A stretch of 64,000 nt of DNA from Diplonema papillatum (Eukaryota > Euglenozoa > Diplonemea > Diplonemida > Diplonemidae). The stretch spans positions 147,001-211,000 of the forward strand of contig JAPJBO010000071.1 in NCBI GenBank assembly GCA_030068145.1. The letters run 5' to 3'. The notes under the pieces were generated by a model. It saw nothing but the letters and a program-made list of their open reading frames with translations, was not told the origin of the DNA and made no database searches. Below, piece by piece: positions 19,880 through 42,247 of the stretch (position 1 is its first letter; each line of letters begins with the position of its first letter). Made by a program: the position numbers and the translations under genes.

Positions 19880-19990
19880 CGGGCGCTTGGTTTTGGTTGT
19901 GTGTGCGTGCCGGTTGATCGGTTTCCCACTTGCATTTACCCTGTGTCGATTTCAGGCAAGAAGTTCTGATCAACCACCAAAACACGCTAC
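19880..19990 (+). repeat. dispersed repeat (GATCGGTTTCCCAC family)
   Basis: TGCCGGTTGATCGGTTTCCCAC followed by TTTACCCTGTGTC and TTCTGATCAACC is shared with 23825-23910, and its right half with 29395-29440. Function unknown. Confidence 0.75.
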
Positions 19991-20363
19991 CCGCGCCTTT
20001 TTTGGGCTGCACAATGCGTTGAACGGCAACCCGCACGATTGTTACTGGAAAAAAATGGGCACACCATGTGGTAATATTTGCACACTTCGGGAACTTTCGG
20101 TACATGCACGGGAGGTGTGTAGCGATCCTGCGGGGTACTGTTCTCAGACTCGAGGCGCTCGTCCACATATCGCTGGGTTGCGTGCAGCGTCGATAGTTTG
20201 AACATTGCCTGCGTGGAGTGCAACGTATTTGTAACGTTGTCGCGCTTGCGTGTGGGGGTTCCACTCTACGTGACCAGGTGCGCTCAAGCATTCGAACTGG
20301 TTTTGCCTGGGCCACTATTAAGCTTTAATCTCCGGTAAAGTCTCCGGTGACATTAGGGATTAG

Positions 20364-20421
20364 GAACTTCCTTTACACGCAGCGTATTCTCAAAGGCCTT
20401 TACACGCAGCGTATTCTCAAA
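20364..20421. repeat. 26-bp tandem duplication
   Basis: CCTTTACACGCAGCGTATTCTCAAAG occurs twice head to tail, next to a copy of the TCTCCGG motif (20328-20350). Confidence 0.9.
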
Positions 20422-20726
20422 GCTGATGGTCACGCAACGTTTTGCGTTTCCGATATGCGCTAAGTCACTCGCTTGCACCAATAAATGGGCGAAGAGCTTC
20501 AGGCACTTGTAGCACCGTCGGAAGGGACGCAGGGTTTTCGGACAGGGAAAAAGTACTGCGAATCTGATGTCACCCTCGATCAACCGCAGTTGAGCCGAGG
20601 GGAACAGTGGTTGTGCCTTTCCGATTGCTCAGGATTTTCGATTTCCTTCACGACCATGTTTGAATCCTCGGTTTCCAATCTGTTTGAAAGTCGTTTCCTC
20701 ATTCCATTCAGATATGAAATGTTTGG

Positions 20727-21025
20727 TAATGATCCTGCTGCAGGTTCACCTACAGCAACCTTGTTACGACTTTTGCTTCCTCTAGCTGAGAAACATTGCT
20801 TGGATTCGGGCGCTGAACTTGTTGCCAAGAACGAGCTTCCCTCTCCCAAGTTCTATCCCACAGCCAATCGGTAGCAACGACGGGCGGTGTGTACAAATGG
20901 CAGGGACGTAAACAGTGCAAGCTGATGACTTGCGCCTACTAGGCATTCCTCATTCAATATAATTCCTAATTGCAATCATCGATCCTCATCACGACGCAAG
21001 TTCAAAAGATTTCCCATCCTCTTCA
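20727..21025 (-). rRNA. 18S rRNA 3' fragment with ITS1 edge
   Basis: On the minus strand the sequence reads through GTACACACCGCCCGTCG, GTCGTAACAAGGTTGC and GTAGGTGAACCTGCAGCAGG and ends ATCATTA at 20727: the conserved 3' end of nuclear 18S rRNA including the helix 45 loop. Upstream it matches 18S (CTTTTGAACTTGCGTCGTGATG) to about 21020, then similarity fades. Base 20726 and below would be the start of ITS1. Only about 300 bp of the 18S is here and it lies opposite in orientation to the 28S fragment 4 kb away, so both are scattered rDNA pieces. Confidence 0.85.
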
Positions 21026-21289
21026 AGATACAGCAACCCCTCCCGCCCTGCTAAGCGTGGCATACCTCTTTCAGAAGCAGCTGCTTCTGCGAATGCTGCC
21101 ATTTTGTGTACACCGTGTCATCGGGCACTTGAAGGGACCTGTGCGGGTTTGTGTATTGAATGAGCCCAGTGCTTCGAGTGTTCGCTTTCCTGCAACGCGT
21201 TTTTGGCAGGAAACCACCCCTTTACAGGTGGCATTTATTAATGTCGAAAAAAGACAGAACCCGAGCTGGTAGGGCAACGTCAAAATGAA

Positions 21290-21703
21290 TCAATCAAGTT
21301 TTGCTGCTGTGAACAGATGTACAATCGATGTGCAACAACTCAGCCCTATTTTGGTTCCCCATTTTGGGTCAGAGAACTCTTCAGAGTGATTCCTCGGAGA
21401 GCAGAAGGACGCAGCTGAGACTGCTCTGTAGCCTGGGGGTATCTGCGGACAATATTTAAAGTTGCGCACATACCCGGCGAGGCTGCGGAGGTGCTTGACC
21501 TCCTGAGGGCTCATGTTGGCCAAGGCTTCTTGTTGCTCCGCCTGTGTAGGTTGCTGGATGATGTGGGCGTCACTATTGTGCTCTGGCTTCACACCACGAC
21601 GCAGGCTTCTATATAACCTTGCTAGGACAGAGCCGCCTTGCCTGGCAACGTGCCACCCGACGATCCACACGCTAGATGATGGGTTGGTGCTGGTGATGCA
21701 CAT
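21290..21703 (-). CDS. probable exon, unknown protein
   Basis: Minus-strand frame with protein-like composition: VKPEHNSDAHIIQQPTQAEQ, EALANMSPQEVKHLRSLAGY, VRNFKYCPQIPPGYRAV, running to a stop at 21290. Candidate acceptors are CCATCATCTAG or GTTGCCAG above about 21640. No family recognised and no partner exon identified. The last ~30 codons before the stop are less convincing and may be intron read-through. Confidence 0.4.
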   Translation of the reverse strand: MCITSTNPSSSVWIVGWHVARQGGSVLARLYRSLRRGVKPEHNSDAHIIQQPTQAEQQEALANMSPQEVKHLRSLAGYVRNFKYCPQIPPGYRAVSAASFCSPRNHSEEFSDPKWGTKIGLSCCTSIVHLFTAAKLD

Positions 21704-22011
21704 TTATCTAACGTCGTGCTGTCCTTTTTGGACTGACTGAAAGTGCGGAAGATCGTGACGGTGACCACGTCGGTTAGGTTGTTCTTGGCTTTTTCCGTCT
21801 CGCAAAGAGCCGAGTGGGTCTGCGGGAGGACGCGTCGGGCGATCCGTGATGGGGTGCATGAACAGTTAAACAGGCAAAAAGAAGACGACATGCCGATAAG
21901 CTATTGCTTCCCGAAGTCTGCCGCCGGTGTTGGTTAGACGATGAGTGCGACGACAGAGGCAGCGGGAGGCGCGGCGCGGGCTGTGTGAAATCAACTGGAA
22001 TGAGCAATCAG

Positions 22012-22195
22012 GAGTGCTATCTTGTGCCAGACTACGTCAGCCCGAAGTCAGAAGTGGTAACTCGTGCAGACTACCGTCAGTCCAAAGTCAGGAGTGCTAT
22101 CTTGTGCGAGGCTACCGCCAGTCCAAAGTCACGTGCGATCTTGTGCCAGACTACCATCAGTCCAAAGTCAGGAGAGCTATCTTGTGCCAGCTGAA
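22012..22195 (+). repeat. ~40-bp degenerate tandem repeat, five units
   Basis: GTGCTATCTTGTGC(C/G)AG, CTACCGTCAGTCCAAAGTCA and variants head to tail. Confidence 0.9.
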
Positions 22196-22618
22196 AAGAA
22201 AGGGTACCTTGTTGGTGTTTCCTTGATTGGTAACTTGGTTTTGCGAGTTGTTTATGAGCGACTGGAGCATTCGGGCCGGGGAATTGACCTGTGTTGTGGG
22301 CGAGATGGTCACAATGGTGTGCAATTGCTGCAGAGAGCGTGTTGTTGCAGCAATAGTTTGGTTCCTCTGGGGTTCATCAGGATTGATTCAGGACGGACGT
22401 GTTCCTATTCTGCAGTTCGTTGTGTGTCCCAGGATTTGCATTCCCCATGCAGCAATATATCGTATATACTTGCCTGCGCAAGAATCTTTTTTGCACACGC
22501 ACAAAGACCAGGAAGCAATTTGCAGTGGGTGAGAGATAGAGAGAGAGAGACAGATCCAGCAATTTGTACAAAGCGCAGGGATTCCGACACCTCCACAGGG
22601 ACAAGCAGGAATCAATAC

Positions 22619-22876
22619 CTCTTCGCCGCGGTAGGGGAGGGAGCTGCCGATGGTGCTGCCGAGAGCCTGCGCCAGCTGCAGGTTGGCTAGCGGAGAAGCT
22701 CCTTTCACACCGGCGGCATCGAGACCGAGACGGAGGGGCACGCCTTGAGGCACGTTGAGGCCCGGGATGCCGTAGCTGCCGGTTCTGTTCCCTCGGTACA
22801 TATCGCGCAGCGAAAGAGCGCCGACTCGGCACCTCGCAGTTCCGCCACCCTTCCCCCACCCCCAGACCTCCCGCAC
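22619..22876 (-). CDS. probable exon, unknown protein
   Basis: The frame reads LSLRDMYRGNRTGSYGIPGL, NVPQGVPLRLGLDAAGVKGA and SPLANLQLAQALGSTIGSSL, ending PYRGEE in phase 0 at GAAGAG followed by GTATTG, a good donor at 22618/22619. The upper limit is uncertain; GGAACTGCGAG near 22830 is one possible acceptor. A second frame is also open because of high GC, but this one has more natural composition. No family recognised. Confidence 0.45.
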
Positions 22877-23039
22877 CCCCCGGCGCCGCCCCGATCTTGT
22901 TGCGTTCGGTTTTGATTGTTCCCGTAGAGGTCAACTCCACCGTGGACAGGGAAATCGTAGCTGAACGACTAGAGAAGAACCCTGTACCCTGGATAGGGAT
23001 AAAGACAGATGAAGCAGAAACCCAGCTGACATGTCGATG

Positions 23040-23430
23040 AACAGAGAGAGCGAGAGACGAGTTAGAGTGCAGGGACCATCTCTCCGGGGAGCTTCCGGTC
23101 TTCTCACTTCTTTCCGTGCTGCTACGGCGGGCGTAAGTCGCTCAGGCGCGCTGCGGGTTGCGGCTCTACTACAGGGGTCCTCTGGCCGGCGGGAGAGCTC
23201 GTCCTCGGGGGATCGCCGCCTTGTAGCGCTGCGGGCCCTCTTCTTTGCGACTGCGCGGCCTACGGCAGCGGTCAACGCCTTGATGGGAAACTTCAGCATT
23301 GAGCGAAGGATACGTCCTGGGTTTGACGTCGTCCAGGCTTCACACAGGTTACTCACGTAAGGCTCGTTGGAAACGGATGGTTCGTTTCTAAGGTGAAGAG
23401 AGAGAGGCACGCAGAATAAACGAAGCACCG
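23040..23430 (-). mobile_element. non-LTR retrotransposon 3' end, copy 1
   Basis: The minus strand reads FPIKALTAAVGRAVAKKRAR, then an Arg/Pro-rich stretch and a conserved 3' block (CGACTTACGCCCGCCGTAGC, GGAGAGATGGTCCCTGCACT, CTAACTCG) that ends in a TC-rich tail. The same block and tail occur at 28180, 34253, 45757 and 54130, and the protein part matches the copy at 34253 (FSVKMLAAAIGRAIAKRRRAR). Variable 5' truncation with a fixed 3' end and a simple-repeat tail is the signature of target-primed non-LTR elements. Confidence 0.65.
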
Positions 23431-23574
23431 CGGATTTCGACAGCTGATGGGGGGGGAAAAGAAAAATGAAATGTTGTGTGACGACAGCGCGCCCTTCCGC
23501 TAGGGATGAAGAGCACCTTCTCTTTGACGGGGGCGAAATCTCGATGTTCGAAAAGTTGATAGCTGCGGGGGTCC

Positions 23575-23597
23575 GGGGGGGGGGGGGGGGGGGGGGG
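23575..23597 (+). repeat. G23 run
   Basis: A 23-base run of G. On the minus strand it cuts into the candidate exon that begins at 23759. A C22 run lies at 24483-24504 and a C18 run at 50260-50277; these tracts are prone to length error in assembly. Confidence 0.9.
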
Positions 23598-23599
23598 TC

Positions 23600-23759
23600 T
23601 TTCTTTTTTGTGTTGCCTCCTGCGCGTCCACACGTGACTACTCTTCCCCATTTTCAACCGAATGACGCACACAAAGCGTAAAGGTTCTGGATCAGCTGTT
23701 TCGTCTACAATGTCGCCGACCTCTATGTCATGCGCCGCCGTGTCAGTAGAACTCGGCAT
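23600..23759 (-). CDS. possible first exon, unknown protein
   Basis: ATG at 23759 opens MPSSTDTAAHDIEVGDIVDE, TADPEPLRFVCVIRLKMGKS and then a basic stretch, before running into the poly-C side of the G23 tract. The composition is protein-like; no donor is clear, so the 3' limit is approximate. No family recognised. Confidence 0.3.
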
Positions 23760-23824
23760 AGCATCAGCATGGTAAGGTTGACCATCATGCTGCGACGTGG
23801 ATCTGGCAGCACCGTTTGTTCGTG

Positions 23825-23910
23825 CGTGCCGGTTGATCGGTTTCCCACTTCTGTTTACCCTGTGTCAATTGCAGGTAAGGAATTCTGATCAACCGCCAAA
23901 ACACTCTGCC
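23825..23910 (+). repeat. dispersed repeat (GATCGGTTTCCCAC family), copy 2
   Basis: Second copy of the repeat at 19880. It contains CAATTGCAGGTAAGGAATTC, a chance juxtaposition of acceptor-like and donor-like sequence. Confidence 0.75.
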
Positions 23911-25340
23911 TGCGTCTTTTTAGCCAGCACACTACACACGACGGCAAACCCGCAAGATTGTTAGTACCCACACGGGAGCAAAGCTTGCGGGCGCTGCAGT
24001 GCCGTAGCGGGCCAAGTGACGATCCATTTCCTTCATTATCCAAGCACCAAGTGGAATGCAACGCACGAATATGCGCGCTGACTTAACAAGGAGTCGCAAC
24101 CGGAAGCGGGCGCAGGAGATGGGAACGTCGCGTTGGTGCGTTTTTCGCGGGGGAATTCCTCTTTTTTTCTTCCCCCCCCCCAACGACAGCAAGTGTCGGA
24201 CTAGACTGTTTTGTGTGTCCCCTGAACGCTGAGCGAATAGGCACAGCCGGCAAAGCACCCGCTGCCCCTCTGCTGGGAAGTGTCCTGCGTTTTCTTCGTG
24301 GAGCAGCCTTCTAACTGACACACCCCCAGTGGTGCGAATGGCAGGAGGGACCTATGTTGTCAATAATCATCAGGTTCGGCCGATGCGCACATCGATCACA
24401 TTGCGGCGGTGGGCACATTGCGGCGGGGGGTAGTTCACGGCAGGTCCGAGAGGTTGCTTGAATTCTGATGAAAGGCGTCTCACCCCCCCCCCCCCCCCCC
24501 CCCCAAAGTAAAAGTATGGGGGGTTCTCCTTTTGTGTTGACCAAAAAAAGAGAAAAGGTGTGGTTGCATTGCTTGCCTCGGTTGGTAGTTACCAAGGACC
24601 CATACGCCCTCGGTACGCGCGTATGTACCCCTTTCTCGTACTGAAAAGACCGTCGGCGGTGCGAGCGTTGCCCCGCATTCCGGTTTGATTCCGGCTGGTG
24701 GAGGTGGCTTCTTCTTGACTTTCGCAATATGCAGCCATCTTTCGATGGCTGAACGAGCATTCGACCACTCTTTCTGGATTTCCGGAGCGTTTTGAGGGCA
24801 CTCAAGTGGTTGGTTTCCAGTCTTGGGCTCCTTGGCTCCAGGCAATTTCGGGCGTCCAAATGCAGATGCCGGTCAAATATCGCATTGGTAGTGCCAATGG
24901 GCTGAAAGCAAGCGAAGTTTCCGATCATGCACCACGTCCGGCCATGAACCGGATTGCGCTGCATGACTGAGCCTGCGCGCACCCTCTGGTACGTGCAGCA
25001 GGTAGTAACGCCACCACCCGCTCCGTAGATGACCCTGCTTTGCAGGTTTCTCCTTGGCGCACCGGCGCATCAACCAAGGAAGGCCATTTGCGTGCGAATC
25101 TACCGCCGCCTCCCATCGATCCCCGGTCCGTCCACATGTTCGCGGTCGCCAACGTAGAGAGTGAGTGGGCGTTTGAAGCGTGGATGATGCCTCTCGCGCT
25201 GCTCCCCTTGAGGTTCCTGGCTCATGCCAAAGCGCCGCCGCCCGGGTTAAGGGGTTGCGGCATCAGGCGTGGGCCAGGGCCAGAGAGGCTGTTCGGAGGG
25301 GTCACCCACCCACGAGACTTGCGTAGAGAGTGATCGCCTC
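23911..25340. other. degenerate region, no intact gene
   Basis: Contains the C22 run (24483-24504) and short blocks of protein-like sequence in changing minus-strand frames (LLHVPEGARRLSHAAQSGSW, SDHAPRP, PECGATLAPP). The frame changes suggest a decayed mobile-element ORF downstream of the OTU-like fragment at 25342, but no family can be named. Confidence 0.35.
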
Positions 25341-25341
25341 A

Positions 25342-25677
25342 TCAAGTCCCATATTTGAATGGGATGTCAGCCACCGCGTGAAGAGTTAGCAGGTCCATCC
25401 ACTTGCTACCAAGCTCCACATCATCCGCGTAGGTGCGAGCCGCCTCTTGGGAGCCGAGGATCTTTGAGTAGCTGGCAAAGTCTTTGCGCACATGTTCCGC
25501 CACTTCAGCTCTCAAGGTGTCTATGTTCTCGTTGCCGAAGTGGGAAGTGCACTGCACTGGACCCGCAATTGCCTCCCTCCCCGCTGTATGCGGCTTATCT
25601 CGACAGCAGGACGGTGGTCTCAGGTCGGAACGCGATAATGGGTGCGTGGAACTACTCACCCGCCGGATGATGCTCAA
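25342..25677 (-). pseudogene. OTU-like peptidase fragment
   Basis: The last ~70 codons before the stop at 25342 read LRAEVAEHVRKDFASYSKIL, then YADDVELGSKWMDLLTLHAV and ADIPFKYGT. The spacing fits the OTU fold: helix after the catalytic Cys, then G-x-W-x-D followed by L-x-A-x-A. The catalytic DG-x-C segment would be about GPVQC in this frame and is not conserved, and the conserved terminal His is missing. Such OTU domains are carried by some retroelements. The frame at 25859-26068 on the same strand (ending NLPVDNMLSPSDRKVLS) may be another part of the same decayed gene. Confidence 0.35.
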
Positions 25678-25858
25678 GCGGTGCGCCGGCTACGTCGATG
25701 ACCGCTTGTGTAGGCGGCTCGCCCACACAAGAAGGGGCGGCACCTAACAGGTGGGCGGGCGCTGCTGTGCAGTGGTGAACGACGCGCAGCCGACTTGCTT
25801 TGCTTTCGGTGGACCCGACGCCACCGGAACACTTCCGGTTTTCACACCGCGACCATGA

Positions 25859-26068
25859 TCAGCTCAGCACTTTGCGGTCCGACGGTGACAGCATGTTGTC
25901 CACAGGCAAGTTGACGGGTGGCATGATGTCGTCAGGGTCGACGTCGGGCTCATCCTGTGGTAGGTTCGGAGGCTGGAAACACGGCACATAGCTGGAAGGC
26001 GCAATGTCCCCCTTTTTACACGCCTCGTGCACTATGTCACAGTGCAAGCCTATCAGAATGCGTGCCAT
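25859..26068 (-). pseudogene. fragment of an unknown ORF
   Basis: The minus frame reads KKGDIAPSSYVPCFQPPNLP, then DEPDVDPDDIMPPVNLPVDN to a stop at 25859. The composition is acidic and Pro-rich. It lies upstream of, and on the same strand as, the OTU-like fragment and is truncated by the 36-bp minisatellite. Function unknown. Confidence 0.3.
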
Positions 26069-26084
26069 ACAGCCATCTGTCAGA

Positions 26085-26540
26085 ATTTCAGAATGCGCAT
26101 GCTGTCATGCTGCAGGTGTGTCTGTCAGAATGCATGCTATCATGCTGTAGTGTGTGTCTGTCAGAATGCATGCTATCATGCTGCAGTGTGTGTCTGTCAG
26201 AATGCATGCGATCATGCTGCAGTGTGCCTGTCAGAATGCATGCGATCATGCTGCAGTGTGTGTCTGTCAGAATGCATGCTGTCATGCTGCAGTGTGTGTC
26301 TGTCAGAATGCATGCTATCATGCTGCAGTGTGTGTCTGTCAGAATGCATGCAATCATGCTGCAGTGTGTGTCTGTCGGAGTGCATGCTATCATGCTGCAG
26401 TGTGTGTCTGTCAGAATGCATGCAATCATGCTGCAGTGTGTGTCTGTCAGAATGCATGCTATCATGCTGCAGTGTGTGTCTGTCAGAATGTATGCTATCA
26501 TGCTGCAGTGTGTGTCTGTCAGAATGCATGCTATCATGCG
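26085..26540 (+). repeat. 36-bp minisatellite, about 12 units
   Basis: CTGTCAGAATGCATGCTATC and ATGCTGCAGTGTGTGT head to tail, with the palindromes GCATGC and CTGCAG in each unit. Period 36 keeps all six frames open, which explains the long Cys/His/Met-rich ORFs on both strands. Confidence 0.95.
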
Positions 26541-27072
26541 CAGTGTCCGTGTCGCCATCGTGCTTGCTGCCCTACCGGACCCCGTGCCCCTTGTTCTTCG
26601 AATGCGCCCGGGGGGGAGGTAGGGGACGTTCCATCGTCGTGCACTTCAAAGGCCAGACGTGCCAGCTTGTTGTCACGTGTGAAATCGCCACCAGCGTTGG
26701 CGAACCGCGCACGGGCCAACACAAAGCATCCGAACAGAATGACAGCACGCACTCTGACAGATGACAGACAAGGGGGCCCCATTCCAGCTGCTTCTTTACC
26801 GGAGAACACCGTTCGGTGTAGACAACTCCACCTGGTCCAGACAAAAATATCGGGGAGTATCGGGGAGTTTCGGGGAATTTCGGGGAAGTTCGGGGAGTTT
26901 CGGGGTATTTCCTTTGTGGCGACCACTTTCCCTGCAGCCGGCCTTGGCGAAGGCGGGTTTGCGGGGAGGGGGCTACGCTATTATGGCCCTATCTTGCGCA
27001 GAGCGGTCCCGTGTTTGGCTATGCCCCGAAGACGAAGATAGAGGCTGAGAAGGAAGGACAGACTGGTACAGG

Positions 27073-27850
27073 TTGGCACGGTTTGACACGGGTAGCGACA
27101 GGATCCGCTGCGGCAAGGAGAGCAGGAACTGTTCCACCAGAGGTCGTGCGGGTACAGAGACAATGCTCGTGCTCGAGTCGCAGCTGGGGACGAACAGGCA
27201 CGCCTTCAATGATGAGGTCTGGGGGATGGACGTATTTTCCACGTATGGGCGGACGTGCTGGTGGGACGCCTTCGAAGACGGCACCTCCGGCAAGAAGGGG
27301 CAGAAGAGGGTAAATTTAGTGGGCGGCGGAGACCCAGTGCATGGAGGTAGGCGTAGAGAGTGTGCACGAGACATCACAAAGCGAAATGCGAAGAGTGCAA
27401 GCATCGGCAAGCGTCGGTAGCGCGCTGCTGCCGAGGCACACCACGCGACAGGGGACGGCCTCGCCGTGAAGTATTGCGAGAAGCACAGGATGACGCAGTG
27501 CGGGACGTGCAAGACGATCGCGGAATGCTGCAGGAACTCACACCGCGGATGCCTGCCTGCAGCACGATATGCCGATGTGCGGAGTCGGCGGCAAAGAGAC
27601 GGAAGCGCGGGCCTTCGCCCCTGGGGACGCCCGAAGCGACACCGAAGTCGAGACGCAGGCTGCGACCATCGGCCCAAAGCGCCACAAGGGAAGCGGCGGA
27701 TGCCGGCGCCAACACCGCCATCGAGAACGCCGAAGACAAGGCGACGACACTAGGACGGCCGCTGCAACGAAGCGGCGGCGTAAGGACTCGCCATCATCGA
27801 AGACAGAGACGTGCACTCCGCGGCGGGCAGAGGTCAAGATAAGGTACCAG
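27073..27850 (+). pseudogene. Cys/His-rich ORF remnant within element copy 1
   Basis: Plus-strand reading shifts frame several times. It passes through CTRHHKAKCEECKHRQASVA, RCCRG, then (other frame) YCEKHRMTQCGTCKTIAECC, RNSH, then an Ala/Arg-rich stretch (AKRRKRGPSPLGTPEATPKS). The repeated C-x2-H-x4-C-x2-C plus CC spacing suggests tandem zinc-binding modules. With at least two frame changes and no start, it is a broken gene or unmodelled exons. Family unknown. Confidence 0.35.
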
Positions 27851-28179
27851 TGACGAAGAGAGGTAGCACGAAGAGGTAGTCACGAAAGAGAGCAGATGCA
27901 GATTATCGCCACAGGCTCTTTGCATGCTAACCCTAACCACCAGGACCAGGGGCAGCTACGGTCGAAGACGGCAATTCGAGCGAGGAGTAAGGTTGATAAC
28001 CAAAATGAGAGGCACGATGGCCATCCGAAAGCAGGGTTGCAGGATGATGCTTGGCCAAGGATACGGTTGCTATGGCGACTGGGACAGAGAGATAACGCAA
28101 GATAGAGAGTCCTCCTTATGGGGTGGTCACACCTTCGCAGTCCCAGGGCCTCCACCCACCTGCATACGGTCGTCGACTG

Positions 28180-28250
28180 ACCATTCCCGAGACGAGTTGG
28201 AATGCGGGTACCATCTTTCCGGAGATTTCCGGTTCCTCCCGTACTCTACA
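28180..28250 (-). mobile_element. non-LTR 3' end fragment, diverged copy
   Basis: CGAGACGAGTTGGAATGCGG followed by ACCATCTTTCCGGAGATTTC is a diverged copy of the 3' block at 23040 and 34253. Only about 65 bp is recognisable, nested inside the inverted-end element. Confidence 0.5.
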
Positions 28251-28644
28251 ACTCCCCACATAAGTGAACGTGGACTCCGAAGTGGACACTCCTTTCAACC
28301 GGGTGCACGAATTCAGAATTCCGGGATGGGTTGACCCACTGTTTCCGATGCGGCTTCCAATCATCGAAGGCTAAACTCGGGTGCAGGAGCGGTGCTCGTC
28401 GTTCGGGACCAGATGGGGGACGACTGGGTCTGCCCGGTTTACACGTGACTGCTGCAGCGTGGTCAGAAGTGGGAAGGTCATCGGGAGATGGCGGGCGCGA
28501 ATACTTTTTGCCCAAACCAAAACCCAAGAGGGGATTGGAGAGTTTGACATAAGAATGGCAAACTCGTGGTACCGAAGGTTGCAACCGCAAACAGAAGAGT
28601 CAGATGATGGTTGAACCTGCGCACATGCACACGACGCGTCCTGT

Positions 28645-28884
28645 TCAGACTCCTCCCTGTGTCCAAGGACTCAAAGGCAGGTCCTGCAGGTTTTCCAGCA
28701 ACTGCTGGTTCGCCTTGAGGCCCTCCGAATCCGCAGGCTGAAGGGTGTGCCTCAACAACTGCCCAGGAGTCCAAGCTACAGTTGGTAGATGCATCCGGTT
28801 AGTAGAGGAAGAGGATCGGAGGAGGAGGAACACGGACGGCTCAAGAGAGCCGCGTCCGAAGCACACTAGCGCACCTACCTGCAC
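28645..28884 (-). pseudogene. short ORF in element copy 1
   Basis: The minus frame reads NRMHLPTVAWTPGQLLRHTL, QPADSEGLKANQQLLENLQD and ends at 28645. Protein-like, but without start, splice or family support. It may be part of the element's lost coding region. Confidence 0.25.
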
Positions 28885-29167
28885 ACCTCACCCACTTGCC
28901 CGCACCCGTCTACCCAACTACCCACCTGTTCACCCATCCACCGACCTGCCCACCACCATCCACCCATCTGTCCACTCAACTACCAACCTGTACACCTGCC
29001 CACCCACCGGCAGCCCCACTTTTTCCCACAAGAATCGGGCTGAGTATCGGGGAGTTTCGGGGAGTTTCGGGGAGTTTCGGGGAAGTGTCGGGGAGTTTCG
29101 GGGAACTTACCAGGAGCCCGGACCAGGTGGACAACTGAGAAATAACCAAAAATGAGGCGCGGTGGGT

Positions 29168-41205
<12,038 letters not shown>

Positions 41206-41584
41206 GTTGTTGTCTGGTTCTTTTTGTTTTTTTTTTTAGCTTTCAAACTGTTTCGTGTTCAAAGGGGTTTGAAGTGGACTGCCTTCATCGGCAGGGCTCG
41301 AGCGGTGCCGACCGACCATATAATGACGCTTCTCCAACCGTCTGCAACCCTGATACAAGGTGCGCTGCAACAACACTATGGCTTGCTGTGATGTGGCGGT
41401 GCAAAGATCAGTTACGCTCTGTTTGGAATCCTGGGTCCGAGAAGCATCGCATATCTTCTGGATTTGAATCGTAAAGTTTGATGAAATTGGATGGAGTGGA
41501 CGGGGGGTTGTGGCACTGGGTCACCTTCTACTCGAGCATTGCGTGCTGCTGGCGTCAGCGTGTATTTATTTGAGCCAGTGCATT

Positions 41585-41745
41585 CCCTCTTGATAGACCG
41601 TGATAGACCGAAGAATACAGCACCGGGCAATTCGATGCTCCATCTCTAGTCCCTGAAACCGTGGTGGACCGTGATTCGCTGTGATAAACAGCGGCAGGCA
41701 CTTCGATGCAGGTTCAAGAGATAGGAACGGACCGGCTCACTTTTT
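41585..41745 (-). repeat. '82-bp' family, reversed copy
   Basis: GATAGACCGTGATAGACCGA, GGCAATTCGATGC and GGTGGACCGTGATTCGCTGT: reverse complement of the words at 9930-10095 and in the tandem array at 46141. Confidence 0.75.
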
Positions 41746-42069
41746 CCGGAACGAACTTCTTCGTCTTCTTCTTCCAATGGGTATTGGTACCTTTTGGCCA
41801 CCGGGGGGGAAATGTTTCTTCTGGGTGTTGGTAACGAAGGGTGTGCGGCTTCCACCTGATTGTACGTACGCGCGGACTTCGCTAGTTCGAGATCCTACAG
41901 ACATGGCTTCCGTCACGGGCGTACATAACAAACCAGCGAGAGGGAACAGAAAAGCGGGTATCTTTTGCTCCGCCGGAGTCTTCGTTCTCCCAGGTTCCGG
42001 ACCACGCCGGTGTAAAACCAGTTGGATAAGCAAAAGAGAGGTCAGAATCACGAAACAAATGAAGAAAGG

Positions 42070-42245
42070 AGGGTGGGGTTGCAAGAACGTGCTTGGAATG
42101 GGTATGTGCTCAACACCGCACTGGTCCCGTCTGCGCCGTGTTTCGGTCCTTTAAGCCACGGACGCACGAGGCGGATCATCATCAGCGCTGAACCTGAGTG
42201 TGTGCAGACAGGACATCGGTGTGAGTCTGGTTTGTCAGGCGGCTG
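42070..42245 (+). repeat. 121-bp satellite-related dispersed copy
   Basis: TTGCAAGAACGTGCTTGGAA through GTCTGCGCCGTGTTTCGGTC and AAGCCACGGACGCACGAGG, continuing into ACATCGGTGTGAGTCTGGTTTG. This longer context is also found at 33520-33665 and 62345-62505, and its right half at 49910-50000, so the satellite at 18.2 kb was amplified from part of a longer dispersed repeat. Confidence 0.8.
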
Positions 42246-42247
42246 TT

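Larger units (their letters stand above)
26826..29137. mobile_element. inverted-end element with CGGGGAGTTT arrays, copy 1
   Basis: The left end reads TCCACCTGGTCCAGACAAAA followed by seven CGGGGAGTTT-type 10-bp units (26855-26910). The right end has six such units (29046-29105) and then CCAGGAGCCCGGACCAGGTGG. The outer 12 bases (TCCACCTGGTCC / GGACCAGGTGGA) are perfect inverted repeats. The same ends bracket 31148-32300, which contains a tyrosine recombinase. The sequence just inside the left array (TTTCCTTTG(T/G)GGCG(A/T)CCACT) is also shared. The interior here differs: a Cys/His-rich ORF remnant and CCACC-rich filler (28880-29020). Confidence 0.6.

Noticed and set aside
19246-19917. 223-codon repeat protein with 21-residue units
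   Set aside because: 63-bp minisatellite; substitutions between units are mostly amino-acid changing, and the opposite strand is equally open.
25957-27041. Long Cys/His/Met-rich ORFs on both strands
   Set aside because: A 36-bp minisatellite keeps all frames open; unit differences show no synonymous bias.
26973-27677. 234-codon minus-strand ORF
   Set aside because: Shadow of the Cys/His- and Arg-rich plus-strand sequence; Ser/Arg/Leu-biased composition and no motif.
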